Shown piece after piece: positions 14,812-23,196 of a stretch of 64,000 nt of DNA. The stretch comes from JALZDI01 sp965653225 (GTDB taxonomy: Bacteria > Actinomycetota > Actinomycetes > Propionibacteriales > Nocardioidaceae), in NCBI GenBank assembly GCA_965653225.1, contig CBFGZI010000004.1, positions 1-64,000 of the forward strand, written 5' to 3'. The notes below the pieces were generated by a model. The model ran no database searches and had not been told where the DNA came from. It saw only the letters and a list, made by a program, of their open reading frames with translations. Numbering within the stretch: the first letter of the stretch is position 1; each line of letters starts with the position of its first letter. A program made the translations under genes and the position numbers.

Positions 14812-16917
14812 TCAGCCCGCGCCGGCCCGAGCGGCGGCGGTGGCCGTACGCAGGGACTGCTCCAGGTTGTCGGCTGCCTTCTGGAACGCGGCCGCGTCGT
14901 TTGCCTGCGCCGCCTCGGCCAGGGCCGGCAGCGGCTGCGCGGCGTAGCCGGTGGTCAGCCCCGGTGCGTAGACCTGGTGCTTGAACCAGGGCCGCGACGG
15001 GATGCCGTCCGGCTGTGTCAGCGACTCCTCCTGCGCCAGGATCGCCTGGTTGACCGCGTCGACGTCGGCCTGCTCCCGTGCGGTCACGCCACCGGCGGCC
15101 AGCTGGTCGCCGCGGGCCTCCAGCGCCTGGGTCGCGTCCAGCCACTCCTTCGCCTGCGCGGTCGCGCCGGCCAGGCTGGTGCCCGCCGGGGCGTTCGGTT
15201 CCATGTCGGCGAGTAGCTGCAGGGTCTCCTGCGCATAGTCGCTGTAGCGCATCGGGATCACGCTGTCGGTGGCCAGCCGCAGCGCCACCAGGCCGGACAC
15301 CTCTGCGGCGCCGGTCTCGGAGCGGTAGCCCGGGTCGACGATCTCCTCGATGGAGCGAGTGTTGTCGTACGCGGAGTGGTAGAGCCCCCAGTCGCCGGAG
15401 TAGCCGATGTCGGTGGAGGCGACGCCGACGTGCTGCAGGAACGCGGTGTAGTCCGAGCCGGAGCCCAGCCGGCCAACGTCGGGGTGAGCACTGCCCTTGG
15501 AGGACCCGGCCCAGGCGTCGTAGACCGACCCGGCGCCGACGGGGTTGTCCACCTGCTTCGTGGTCGAGTAGAGCAGCTGGTCCAGCGCGGGCACGGCGCC
15601 CGCGTGGAAGTCCGACCCGCCGGTGATGTCCATGTTCACGTAGGCCACGGCGTTCTGGCGCAGCTGGTTCTCACGGGCCTCGGCGTACTCGGTGGAACCG
15701 AGCAGGCCGTACTCTTCCCCGTCCCAGCCGGCCAGCACGATGGTGCGGCGGGGGCGCCAGCCCTGCTGGTACAGCGCGCCCAGCGCGCGGGCGATCTCCA
15801 TGGTCGAGACCCAGCCGGACTCGTTGTCGTTCGCACCGTACGCCCAGGTGTCGCGGTGCCCGCCGACGAGCACCTCCTGACCCGGCTGCTCGGTGCCGGG
15901 GATGCGCACGATGATGTTGCGCACCGGCACCTGCTGGTAGTCGATGTCGAGGTCGAGCCTGGCCGCGCTGCCGCCGGGTCCGAACCGGTACGGGAAGTCG
16001 AAGCCGCCCTGCCACTCCTGCGGCACCTGCGGCCCGTCGAGCCCGCGCAGCAGCGGCTCCGCGTCGCGGTAGGCGATCGGCGCGGTCGGCAGGTTCCCCA
16101 GGTTGCCGGCGTCGGCGGGGTCGAGCCGCGGCGTGCCCGGTGTCGAGGGCCGACCCGGGGTGAGCGGGTCACCCGGGTAGCGGTAGATCTGCTCGATGGA
16201 GCCGCGCTGGATGGCGTCCGGCGGACGCCACGGCCCGTTGGGGTAGACCGGGCCCCTGAGGTACCCGTCGTCCTCGGGATCGGAGTAGATCAGCATCCCG
16301 GCGGCGCCGTGCTGCTCGGCCAGGTCGGCCTTCACACCGCGGAAGTTCGCGCCGTAGCGCGCGAGCGCGATCTTGCCGGTGAGGTCGATCCCGCGGTTCT
16401 CGAGCTCTTGGAAGTCCTGCGGACGGCCGTAGTTGACGTAGACGACCTTCCCGGACACCTTGCCGGCCGGTGAGTACGCGTTGTAGGCGTCGGGGAGCTC
16501 GTCGGCGTGCGGCGTACCGGCCGGGACGTCCTCGAGCGAGTGCATGGACCGCTTCTGCGGGGCGGTCTGCTGCAACGTGATGTCGACCGGCCGGGAGGCG
16601 TAGACGGAGTACTCGTCCACGCTGACGTCGAGCCCGGCCGCACGCAGCTGCTGCACGGCGTAGTCGAGCCGCCGCGCGTTGCCCGGCGAGCCGATCGGTC
16701 CGACCTCGGCAGACATCTGCCGTGACCAGCGTTGCGGGCCCGCGCTGCTGACCTCGTCGAGGAAGGCCTGCTCGTACCCCTGCTGCCACTGACCCCCGCC
16801 GGGTTGGACGCCGGGGGCTGCCCTGCCGAGGTCGTTGGCGGACGCGGTCGTCTGGGGCACGAGCGCGAGGCTCGTCATCGCGGCAGCGACCAGGGCGGTG
16901 GTGCGTCGAGCTGACAT
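14812..16917 (-). CDS. Secreted M28 zinc peptidase, glutamate carboxypeptidase II-like
   Basis: A 701-residue exported metallopeptidase. A signal peptide (about 1-27, ending TTASA) is followed by a PA insert domain (GKVSGKVVYVNYGR region), a di-zinc M28 core and a helical transferrin-receptor-like dimerisation domain at the C-terminus. In the core GGHRDTWAYGANDNESG supplies His and bridging Asp, GWDGEEYGLLGSTEY the catalytic and ligand Glu residues, and MDITGGSDF the next Asp. This order matches glutamate carboxypeptidase II (NAALADase). ATG 16917 has GGAGG six bases upstream. A signal peptide without a lipobox suggests release or wall retention. Substrate is unknown. Confidence 0.88.
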   Translation of the reverse strand: MSARRTTALVAAAMTSLALVPQTTASANDLGRAAPGVQPGGGQWQQGYEQAFLDEVSSAGPQRWSRQMSAEVGPIGSPGNARRLDYAVQQLRAAGLDVSVDEYSVYASRPVDITLQQTAPQKRSMHSLEDVPAGTPHADELPDAYNAYSPAGKVSGKVVYVNYGRPQDFQELENRGIDLTGKIALARYGANFRGVKADLAEQHGAAGMLIYSDPEDDGYLRGPVYPNGPWRPPDAIQRGSIEQIYRYPGDPLTPGRPSTPGTPRLDPADAGNLGNLPTAPIAYRDAEPLLRGLDGPQVPQEWQGGFDFPYRFGPGGSAARLDLDIDYQQVPVRNIIVRIPGTEQPGQEVLVGGHRDTWAYGANDNESGWVSTMEIARALGALYQQGWRPRRTIVLAGWDGEEYGLLGSTEYAEARENQLRQNAVAYVNMDITGGSDFHAGAVPALDQLLYSTTKQVDNPVGAGSVYDAWAGSSKGSAHPDVGRLGSGSDYTAFLQHVGVASTDIGYSGDWGLYHSAYDNTRSIEEIVDPGYRSETGAAEVSGLVALRLATDSVIPMRYSDYAQETLQLLADMEPNAPAGTSLAGATAQAKEWLDATQALEARGDQLAAGGVTAREQADVDAVNQAILAQEESLTQPDGIPSRPWFKHQVYAPGLTTGYAAQPLPALAEAAQANDAAAFQKAADNLEQSLRTATAAARAGAG

Positions 16918-16941
16918 GTCAGACCTCCGTGGATGTTCTTC

Positions 16942-17003
16942 ACTATCGGAACCAGCCACGCATGGCAACCCCTCGGTGACGTACGGCAACCTCTGTGACG
17001 TAC
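16942..17003 (-). promoter_or_regulatory. Promoter with tandem upstream repeats for the M28 gene
   Basis: On the minus strand GTTGCC (16964-16969) and GATAGT (16942-16947) are separated by 16 bases and stand 25 bases before the start codon region, a plausible -35/-10 pair. On the plus strand a motif GGCAACCYCT..GTGACGTAC occurs twice in direct tandem, 16964-16984 and 16985-17003, the first copy covering the -35 box. Head-to-tail repeats over a -35 element are typical of sites for OmpR-type activators such as PhoP or GlnR, but the sequence matches neither consensus well enough to name one. Confidence 0.5.
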
Positions 17004-17021
17004 GGGGCGCATCCCACCAAG

Positions 17022-17453
17022 TCACCCGACGGGGACCGCGGCGGAGGCGATCCCGTCGATCCACGGGTCGGCGGTCCAGCCCGGCGGAGGCAGCGGCAGG
17101 TGCAGCGGTGCGGACAGGTGCACGGTGACCGAGTCGCCGGCGGGCATCACCTGGTACGCGAGTCCGTGGAACCGCCGGTAGGCATCGCTTTGGGCCAGGT
17201 AGGTGGCGACGTACTCCCGGGCCGCGACCGGGTCGATCTGGGCGGTGTCGCCGAGCCCGCTCACGTAGACCTGCTCACCCTGCACGCCGTTCGCGGCGGC
17301 GAGCGCGGCGCCGTCGGCGAGACCGTCGAGCGCCTGGCGCCGCAGGTAGGCCGCGGACGCGTCGACCACGACGCCGACGAGCATCAGCGCGATGAGGAAG
17401 AAGCCGAGGATCAGCAGCGACGCCTGCCCGCGTTCGGTGCCCCACCGGTTCAC
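17022..17453 (-). CDS. TadG-like Flp pilus assembly protein
   Basis: A 143-residue membrane-anchored protein beginning VNRWGTERGQASLLILGFFLIALM, i.e. a short basic leader, a Gly processing-like site and one hydrophobic helix, then an external domain with DGLADGAALAAANG. This resembles the Tad/TadG-like N-terminal region found last in actinobacterial tad operons. Position +5 after the Gly is Leu rather than Glu, so prepilin cleavage may not occur. GTG 17453 overlaps the preceding gene's stop by four bases. It ends the tad run and is followed after about 20 bases by the repeat-bearing M28 promoter. Confidence 0.75.
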   Translation of the reverse strand: MNRWGTERGQASLLILGFFLIALMLVGVVVDASAAYLRRQALDGLADGAALAAANGVQGEQVYVSGLGDTAQIDPVAAREYVATYLAQSDAYRRFHGLAYQVMPAGDSVTVHLSAPLHLPLPPPGWTADPWIDGIASAAVPVG

Positions 17454-17896
17454 GGCCGGGCCTCTCGGAACGTGCCGTACGGCGCCCGGTGCGTGCTGCT
17501 GACGTAGATGCTCGGGGTCTGGCCGCCGAAGAAGCCGGGCACCAGCGGGAGCGCGACGTCGAGCCCGAGCGACACCACCACGACCGACCCCGGCTGCAGG
17601 CATGACTGCGGGAGGGGCTCGCAGGTGATCGCCAGAGAGCCCGCGGGCATGGCCAGGCCCTGGTCGCGCAGCGCCACCCCGGCCGCCTCTGCAGCCCGGG
17701 CCTGCCCGGTGGCCTGGTCGGGCGCCAGCACGAACGCCCGGCCGGCGGCGCGGCTGGCCGCCGTCACCGCGAACGCCGCCCGCTGCACCTCGAACACGCT
17801 GAGCACCAGGTAGACCAGCGGCACGAGCAGCAGGATCGTCAGCCAGGTGACCTCGACGACGGCGCTGCCCCGCTCGACCCGGCCGCGCGCCCTCAC
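17450..17896 (-). CDS. TadE-family pseudopilin-like protein
   Basis: A 148-residue protein with basic leader RARGRVERG, a possible prepilin cleavage after that Gly, Glu at +5 (SAVVE) and a hydrophobic helix VTWLTILLLVPLVYLVLSVF, which together define the TadE pseudopilin domain. The remainder is a small external domain with two cysteines (TCEPLPQSC) likely bridged. Of the four small pilin-like proteins here, this is the only one keeping the canonical +5 Glu. GTG 17896 overlaps the upstream stop by four bases. Likely a minor pilin of the Tad apparatus. Confidence 0.8.
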   Translation of the reverse strand: MRARGRVERGSAVVEVTWLTILLLVPLVYLVLSVFEVQRAAFAVTAASRAAGRAFVLAPDQATGQARAAEAAGVALRDQGLAMPAGSLAITCEPLPQSCLQPGSVVVVSLGLDVALPLVPGFFGGQTPSIYVSSTHRAPYGTFREARP

Positions 17897-18312
17897 GGCA
17901 CCGCCTCCTCGACGGCGTGCCCGTCCACGCTGAGGTCGACCGACGGGCCCCACAGCCCCAGCGCCGGCACGTGGGCGTCCACCCGCACGACCACTCCCGG
18001 GTAGCCGTCGACCGTGGTCTGCGCCGCGCTCACCCGCGCGGCGAACCTCGGCGACAGCACCTCCGCGACCGTGGCCCGGGTCAGCGCGGCACCGTCCGCG
18101 GGCCCGCGGTCGTAGGTCGCCGCATACCGCGCGCCCTCCGACGCCGCCGACGCCAGCGTGTTGCGCACGTGCAGCACCAGCGCGAGCTGGGCGATACCGA
18201 GGAACAACGGGACGACGACCAGCAGCACGAGCACGAAGTCGACGACCGCCGAGCCCCGCTGGCCGCGTCGACGCCGGGTTGCGGACCGGGCCGCCCGCCG
18301 AGGACCGGTCAA
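17893..18312 (-). CDS. TadE-family pseudopilin-like protein
   Basis: A 139-residue protein with a strongly basic leader (RRAARSATRRRRGQRG), processing-type Gly, then SAVVDFVLVLLVVVPLFLGIAQLALVL, a TadE pilin helix with Asp instead of Glu at +5. The outer part contains SAASEGARYAATYDRG, conserved in actinobacterial TadE proteins. I chose TTG 18312 because it overlaps the stop of the small upstream gene by four bases, the pattern used throughout this operon; an ATG at 18417 would run through the small gene and is unlikely. Confidence 0.78.
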   Translation of the reverse strand: MTGPRRAARSATRRRRGQRGSAVVDFVLVLLVVVPLFLGIAQLALVLHVRNTLASAASEGARYAATYDRGPADGAALTRATVAEVLSPRFAARVSAAQTTVDGYPGVVVRVDAHVPALGLWGPSVDLSVDGHAVEEAVP

Positions 18313-18485
18313 TGCACGCTTGCCAGGGCCTCGCGCAGCATCTGGTTCAGCTCGGGTCCGGCGATCGCCAGCAGACGGGCGACCAGGGCCGCAGTCATGA
18401 CGGTGATCAGCACCCAACCCGGCACGTCCCCGCGCTGCGTGCGCGACGGCACCCGCGCACGAAGCCGCCCTGCCACCTTCCTCAT
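18309..18485 (-). CDS. Small Flp-pilin-like membrane protein, 58 residues
   Basis: A short gene that is easily missed. It reads MRKVAGRLRARVPSRTQRG, then DVPGWVLITVMTAALVARLL, then a polar tail ending LREALASVH. A basic leader, a Gly at a prepilin-peptidase-like position and one hydrophobic helix give the size and shape of Flp-type pilin subunits. The location between tadC and tadE is where actinobacterial tad operons carry one. Trp replaces the usual Glu at +5. GAGGAG lies six bases before ATG 18485. It could be the major pilin or an accessory subunit; no other Flp pilin is visible in the window. Confidence 0.78.
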   Translation of the reverse strand: MRKVAGRLRARVPSRTQRGDVPGWVLITVMTAALVARLLAIAGPELNQMLREALASVH

Positions 18486-18524
18486 CGGACTCTCCTCATC
18501 TGTCGTCGCGTCTCCCGCCCCGCC

Positions 18525-19466
18525 TCACGGGGTCATCAGACGCAGGCCCACGACGCCGGGCCAGAACGCGAACGCCACCGTCACCGGCAGCACCAGGAAC
18601 ACGACCGGCACCATCATCAGGACCTCTTTGCGGGCGCCGGTCTCGATCAGCGTGCGGCGGCTGGCCTCACGTACGTCGGCCGCCTGGGAGTGGAGGACGT
18701 CGGCCAGGGGTGTGCCGCGCTCGATCGCCACTGCGAAGCCCTCGGCGAACCTGGCCACGACCGGCAGCCCGGTACGCAACGCGAGCGCGTCGAGCGCCTG
18801 CGACACCGGTGTGCCGGTGCGGCTCTCGGCCAGCACCCGCGCGAGCTCGCGGCTGAGCTCACCGTGCGCGACCCGGGTGACCCGGTCGAGCGCGGCCATC
18901 GGGCCCTCGCCGGCGGCCACCGAAAGCGCCAGGAGGTCGGCGACGGTGGGGAACTCGGTGAGCATCCGCGCCTCGCGCCGGCGGACGACGGAGCCGAGGT
19001 GGTAGTCGCGCGCCAGCACGCCCACGACGGCGCACGCGGCGCAGAGCATGAGCAGCGCGAGCGGCTGGCCGCGTCCCTGCAACGTCAGCAGGGTGCTGAC
19101 CGCGGCACCCGCGGCGAAGCCGATGCAGCCCCACAGCACCTGCTCGACCCGGAACTCCTGCACGCCCATCGGGGAGCCGGCGCGCGCCAGCCGACGCCGG
19201 ATCGACCCGGCACCGCCGAGCAGGGTCTCGAGCCGTCGCGCCGCGGCGTCGAGAGCCGGACCGAGCAACGCCCGCCAGCTGCCGTGCTGCCCGACGGCTA
19301 CCGGCCGCCGGGTGGCGGCCGCGCTGACACGCGGCAGGTCGCGCAGGTACGGCACCGTCCGTTCCTCGAGGCGTGGCCGGCGGGTCCTGGCCAGGTGGGC
19401 CAGCACCAGCCGAACCCCCGCGGCGAAGCCCGGGCCGAGCAGCTGGCCCAGCGCGACCCCGCTCAC
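18525..19466 (-). CDS. Tad pilus inner-membrane protein TadC
   Basis: A 313-residue type II secretion F-domain protein, one of two platform proteins of the Tad secretion system. Hydrophobic segments occur near residues 8-28, 120-165 and at the C-terminus (VLMMVPVVFLVLPVTVAFAF), enclosing the T2SF cytoplasmic domain with EFPTVADLLALSVAAGEGP and VARFAEGFAVAIERGTPLADVL. GTG 19466 overlaps the tadB stop by four bases. The 39-base gap after it precedes the small pilin gene, whose ribosome site lies there. Confidence 0.88.
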   Translation of the reverse strand: MSGVALGQLLGPGFAAGVRLVLAHLARTRRPRLEERTVPYLRDLPRVSAAATRRPVAVGQHGSWRALLGPALDAAARRLETLLGGAGSIRRRLARAGSPMGVQEFRVEQVLWGCIGFAAGAAVSTLLTLQGRGQPLALLMLCAACAVVGVLARDYHLGSVVRRREARMLTEFPTVADLLALSVAAGEGPMAALDRVTRVAHGELSRELARVLAESRTGTPVSQALDALALRTGLPVVARFAEGFAVAIERGTPLADVLHSQAADVREASRRTLIETGARKEVLMMVPVVFLVLPVTVAFAFWPGVVGLRLMTP

Positions 19467-20317
19467 GACAGCACCCGCCGTTCGTCCGGCAACCGTCCGA
19501 TGCGGACCATCAGCCGGTAGGCGACCAGGCAGACCACGGCACCGGTGACCAGCACCACGACGCCCTCGGGGCTGGAGTAGCGGCGGATCACCTCGTGCTG
19601 GAAGGAGAGGAACAGCAACACGAGCCAGGGTGCGGCGACGGCGAGCCGCGCGCCGTTGACCGTCCACGACTGCCTCGACTCCAGCTCTGACCGGGTGCGC
19701 GCGTCGTCGCGGAGGAACCCCGACAGCGACCGCAGCATGCGGCCGAGGTCGCCACCGCCGACCTCGCGCGCCACCCGCAGTGCCTCGACCACCCGGTCGC
19801 CGACCGGGTCGGACAGCCGCAGCTTCAGCCGGTCGAGGCAGTCGCCGAAGCGGCCGGTCACCAGGTAGTCGACGCCGAAGGCGGCGAACGGGTCGCGCAG
19901 CGGCTCGGGTCCGCGTTCGCCAAGCTGGGCAAGGGCCTCCGGCAGCGACAGGCCCGCGCGTACGGCCGACGCCAGGTTGTCCACGGCCTCGGGCCACACG
20001 TCGGCGAGCTCGCGCAGCCGTCGCCGGGCCCGTCCGCGCAGCATCGCCACCGGCAGGTAGGCACCCGCCGCCGCGAACAGCGCGGCGACCGGCATGGTTC
20101 CCGACACGGCCAGCACGACGACGCCGCTGACCAGGCCCACGCCGCACGAGACGCCCAGCAGCAGCACCGGGCTCGCGCCGTACAGCCCGGCACGGCCGAG
20201 CAGCTCGGCGACGCTTCCGCGCAGGCGGCTGGACCGGCGTGGTCGCGGCGACCCGGTCAGGCTGAGCCACGCCAGCATGAGCCCGACACCGAGGCACAGC
20301 CCGAGCACGACGCCCAT
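19463..20317 (-). CDS. Tad pilus inner-membrane protein TadB
   Basis: A 284-residue T2SF-domain platform protein paired with TadC. It has N-terminal spans (VVLGLCLGVGLMLAWLSL and a pair at about 55-100), the cytoplasmic domain with ELADVWPEAVDNLASAVRAGLSLPEAL and REVGGGDLGRMLRSLSGFLRDD, and C-terminal spans around APWLVLLFLSF and GVVVLVTGAVVCLVAYRLM. ATG 20317 is two bases past the tadA stop codon. This is the standard tadA-tadB-tadC order. Confidence 0.9.
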   Translation of the reverse strand: MGVVLGLCLGVGLMLAWLSLTGSPRPRRSSRLRGSVAELLGRAGLYGASPVLLLGVSCGVGLVSGVVVLAVSGTMPVAALFAAAGAYLPVAMLRGRARRRLRELADVWPEAVDNLASAVRAGLSLPEALAQLGERGPEPLRDPFAAFGVDYLVTGRFGDCLDRLKLRLSDPVGDRVVEALRVAREVGGGDLGRMLRSLSGFLRDDARTRSELESRQSWTVNGARLAVAAPWLVLLFLSFQHEVIRRYSSPEGVVVLVTGAVVCLVAYRLMVRIGRLPDERRVLS

Positions 20318-20319
20318 GG

Positions 20320-21573
20320 TCAGCTCGCCCCGAGAAGCCGCTGCAGGTCGAAACCGGCGTGCTCGAACCGGTCGGCACGCGGCGGGACCCCGCGGGCGCG
20401 CGCCAGCCGCCCGCCGGACTGCTCGAAGATCGGCTCGATCTCGATCACGTCGTTCTCGACCCGGCCCGGCACCCCGACGATCTCCCGCACCCGACGCTGC
20501 CCGTCGGCGTCGATGCCGAGGTGCACCACGAGGTCGAGGCAGGACGCGACCGTGGGCACGACGAAGCGCGAGGAGATGTTCTCGCCCGCCAGCAGCGGCA
20601 GTGTGCACATCTTCACGACCGCCTCTCGAGCGGAGTTGGCGTGCAGGGTCGCCATCCCGGGCAGCCCGGCGTTGAGCGCGAGCAGCAGGTCGAGGCACTC
20701 CGCGGAGCGAACCTCGCCGATGACGATCCGCGAGGGCCGCATGCGCAGCGACTCGGTCACCAGCTGCCGCAGCGAGACCGCGCCGGTGCCCTCGAGACCG
20801 ACCTGCCGGGTCTGCATCGGCACCCAGTCGGGGTGGATGAGCTTGAGCTCGAAGACCTCCTCGCAGGACACGACGCGGTCGCGGCCGGGGATCGCAGAGC
20901 CGAGGCAATTCAGGAGCGTGGTCTTTCCGGCTTGCGTACCGCCGGCCACCAGGACGTTGAGCCCCGCCACCACCGCGGCGTGCAGGAAGCGCGCTGCCTG
21001 CGCGGTCATCGAGCCGAGCTCGACCAGCTCGTCGAGACGGGCGGCCCGCACGACGAACTTGCGGATGTTGACCGCGGAGAAGCCGCGGGAGATGCCGTCG
21101 AGCACGACGTGCACGCGATCTCCCGCGGGCAGCGTGGCGTCGACGAACGGCAGGCTCAGGTCCACCCGGCGTCCGCTGGCCTTGAGCAGCCGCTCGACCA
21201 GCTCGTCGACCTGCGCGCGCGTCAGGATCGTCGTGGTCAGCTCGTGCCGGCCGTCGCGCGCGACGAACACCCGCGACGGGTCGTTGATCCAGATCTCCTC
21301 GACCGTGGGGTCGTCGAGGTACTGCTGCAGCGGCCCGTACCCGGCCACCCGGGCGAGCAGCTCGTCGAGCACCGCCGACGCGTCGCCGACCGGGGCGACG
21401 GCACCGGACAGGCTCTGCCGGTCGTGCTCGCCGACGAGGTCCTGCGCGATCCGGCGTACGGCCGCGCGGTCGACCAGCGGGTCGACTCCCTGCCGTCGGA
21501 CGGCCTCACGCAGCCGCGCGTCCAGCACGTCGACCGTCGACGCAAGGCCGTTGGCAGTGGAGAGCATCGGCAC
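20320..21573 (-). CDS. tadA: Tad pilus assembly ATPase TadA (CpaF family)
   Basis: The hexameric secretion ATPase powering Tad/Flp pilus assembly. The 417 residues show the CpaF N-terminal domain (YGPLQQYLDDPTVEEIWIND), Walker A GGTQAGKTT at about 210, the Asp box EEVFELKLIHPDWV, Walker B VIGEVRSAECLDLLLALN and the His box MATLHANSAREA. Start is GTG 21573 or ATG 21567. In the 131-base upstream region the inverted repeat GGACA-AA-TGTCC (21660-21671) is the only symmetric element I noticed. This gene leads a run of seven tightly packed tad genes. Confidence 0.93.
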   Translation of the reverse strand: MPMLSTANGLASTVDVLDARLREAVRRQGVDPLVDRAAVRRIAQDLVGEHDRQSLSGAVAPVGDASAVLDELLARVAGYGPLQQYLDDPTVEEIWINDPSRVFVARDGRHELTTTILTRAQVDELVERLLKASGRRVDLSLPFVDATLPAGDRVHVVLDGISRGFSAVNIRKFVVRAARLDELVELGSMTAQAARFLHAAVVAGLNVLVAGGTQAGKTTLLNCLGSAIPGRDRVVSCEEVFELKLIHPDWVPMQTRQVGLEGTGAVSLRQLVTESLRMRPSRIVIGEVRSAECLDLLLALNAGLPGMATLHANSAREAVVKMCTLPLLAGENISSRFVVPTVASCLDLVVHLGIDADGQRRVREIVGVPGRVENDVIEIEPIFEQSGGRLARARGVPPRADRFEHAGFDLQRLLGAS

Positions 21574-21704
21574 GTCCCGGACCCCGAGAACCCGACAGAG
21601 ACGCGCAGAGTTCTACTGCAGTGCCGACGCGTCGCACCAGCCCCAGTTTGCAAAGGTGTGGACAAATGTCCGAGCACCGGCACGCCGGAGGCGGCAGGGC
21701 CAGG

Positions 21705-23036
21705 CTACGAGGCCTCGAACAGCCGGTTTCGCGGGCGGACCAGGCCGTAGTGCTCCCGCAGCGTGCTGCCTTCGTAGTCCCGCCGGAACAGCCCGCGTCG
21801 CTGCAGCAGGGGGACGACGTGGTCGACGAAGTCCACCAGTCCGCCCGGCAGCAGTGGGGGCATCACGTTGAACCCGTCGGCCGCACCCGTCTCGAACCAG
21901 TCCTGCATCGCGTCCGCGACCCTCTCGGGCGACCCCACCACGACGAAGTGACCGCGCCCGCCGGCGAGCTTTTCGAGCAGCTGGCGCAACGTGGGTCGTT
22001 CGGTGCGCACGAACTCCGCGATGAGGACAGCACGACTCTGCGAACCCTGCACATCCTCGGGCCGTGGCAGGTCGTCGACGGAGAGCCGCTGGTCGAGCTC
22101 GAGGTGAGAGAGGTCCGCGCCGCCGAACCTCGCCGACAGATGCTCGAGCCCGACCTCGGAGAGGCTGAGCTCGTTCAGCTGGCGTTCGAGGCGCTCGGCC
22201 TCCTCATCGGTGGACCCGAGGATGGGCGAGACTCCCGGAAGGACGAGCAGCGCCTCCTCCGGTCTCCCCTGCCGGACGACATCCGCCTTGATGTCGGCGT
22301 AGAACCTCCGCGCGCCCTCGACGTGCATCTGTGCGGTGAACACCGCTTCGGCATGGCGCCCGGCGAACTCACGACCTGGGCCCGAGGAGCCGGCCTGCAC
22401 CAGAACAGGGTGCCCCTGCGGTGGGCGGGGGATGTTGAGCGGACCACGGACGCTTTGGTACTCCCCATGGTGGTCGATCGAACGCACCTTGGAGCGGTCG
22501 ACATAGCGCCCCGAAGGGGGGTCGTCGATGATCGCGTCGTCGGCCCAGCTGTCCCAGAGGGCGGTGACGACGTCGACGAACTCGTGAGCCCGTCGGTACC
22601 GCTCGTCGTGCGGGATGCTCTCGGCCCGGCTGAAGTTGGCCTCCACGTCCTTGGCCCAGGAGGTCACGATGTTCCATCCCGCCCGTCCGCCGCTGATGTG
22701 GTCGACGGAGGCGAACTGGCGGGCGAGGTTGAACGGCTCGTTGAAGGTCGTGGAGGCGGTCGCGATCAGACCCAGACGCGACGTCGCCCCCGCCAGCGCC
22801 GCCAGCATGGTCACCGGCTCCAGGGTGCCGGCGGCGCGGTGCTCGATCTCCTTGCTGAGGACGAGCTGGTCGGCAAGGAACATCGAGTCGAACCTGCCCC
22901 GCTCCGCGGTCTCGGCAAGCCTTTGGAAGTAGCCGATGTCGGTGAGCGACTCACCGGTCGAGCGGCGATGACGCCACGACGCCTCGTGGTGGCCGCGACC
23001 GTGGACGAAGAGGTTGAGGTGCAGCTGCCGGTTCAT
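21705..23036 (-). CDS. FMN-dependent LLM-class monooxygenase, NtaA/SnaA/DszA family
   Basis: A 443-residue flavin monooxygenase of the bacterial luciferase-like fold. The family marks HLNLFVHGRGHHEASWRH at the N-terminus, AERGRFDSMFLADQ, STTFNEPFNLARQFASVDHISGGRAGWNIVTS and GHPVLVQAGSSGPGREFA place it with nitrilotriacetate, dibenzothiophene-sulfone and pristinamycin-type enzymes, which use FMNH2 from a separate reductase. No reductase gene is adjacent. The substrate, typically a sulfur- or nitrogen-containing compound, cannot be assigned. It is a single-gene unit with its own promoter and AT-rich upstream region, which suggests an accessory, perhaps acquired, gene. Confidence 0.88.
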   Translation of the reverse strand: MNRQLHLNLFVHGRGHHEASWRHRRSTGESLTDIGYFQRLAETAERGRFDSMFLADQLVLSKEIEHRAAGTLEPVTMLAALAGATSRLGLIATASTTFNEPFNLARQFASVDHISGGRAGWNIVTSWAKDVEANFSRAESIPHDERYRRAHEFVDVVTALWDSWADDAIIDDPPSGRYVDRSKVRSIDHHGEYQSVRGPLNIPRPPQGHPVLVQAGSSGPGREFAGRHAEAVFTAQMHVEGARRFYADIKADVVRQGRPEEALLVLPGVSPILGSTDEEAERLERQLNELSLSEVGLEHLSARFGGADLSHLELDQRLSVDDLPRPEDVQGSQSRAVLIAEFVRTERPTLRQLLEKLAGGRGHFVVVGSPERVADAMQDWFETGAADGFNVMPPLLPGGLVDFVDHVVPLLQRRGLFRRDYEGSTLREHYGLVRPRNRLFEAS

Positions 23037-23066
23037 GCGGCCACCGTCCGACTGAGCATGGGACGA

Positions 23067-23095
23067 ATACTACTAACTTAGTTAACTTTGTCCAA
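23067..23095 (-). promoter_or_regulatory. Sigma-70-type promoter with palindrome, LLM gene
   Basis: On the minus strand TTGGAC (23090-23095) and TAGTAT (23067-23072) are spaced by exactly 17 bases, 30 bases before the monooxygenase start. This is one of the best vegetative promoter matches in the window. The palindrome ACTAACTTAGT (23072-23082) covers the -10 edge and spacer, and GTTAAC follows it, so a repressor site here is plausible. The region is notably AT-rich against its surroundings. Confidence 0.65.
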
Positions 23096-23196
23096 TAAAG
23101 TGCTTAAGGTGGCGTGCATTCGTGCCCAGACACCTGCACTCGCCCCTGGTCCCGTCCGGTGGGTGCCCGGTCAGGACGGTCCGGTCGTACAGCCCC

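Noticed and set aside
21623..21671. GCCGACGCGTC shared with 41068-41078 as a sign of co-regulation of the two tad loci
   Set aside because: The core GACGCGTC is a common word at this GC content, the second copy falls inside probable coding sequence, and order relative to other motifs differs.
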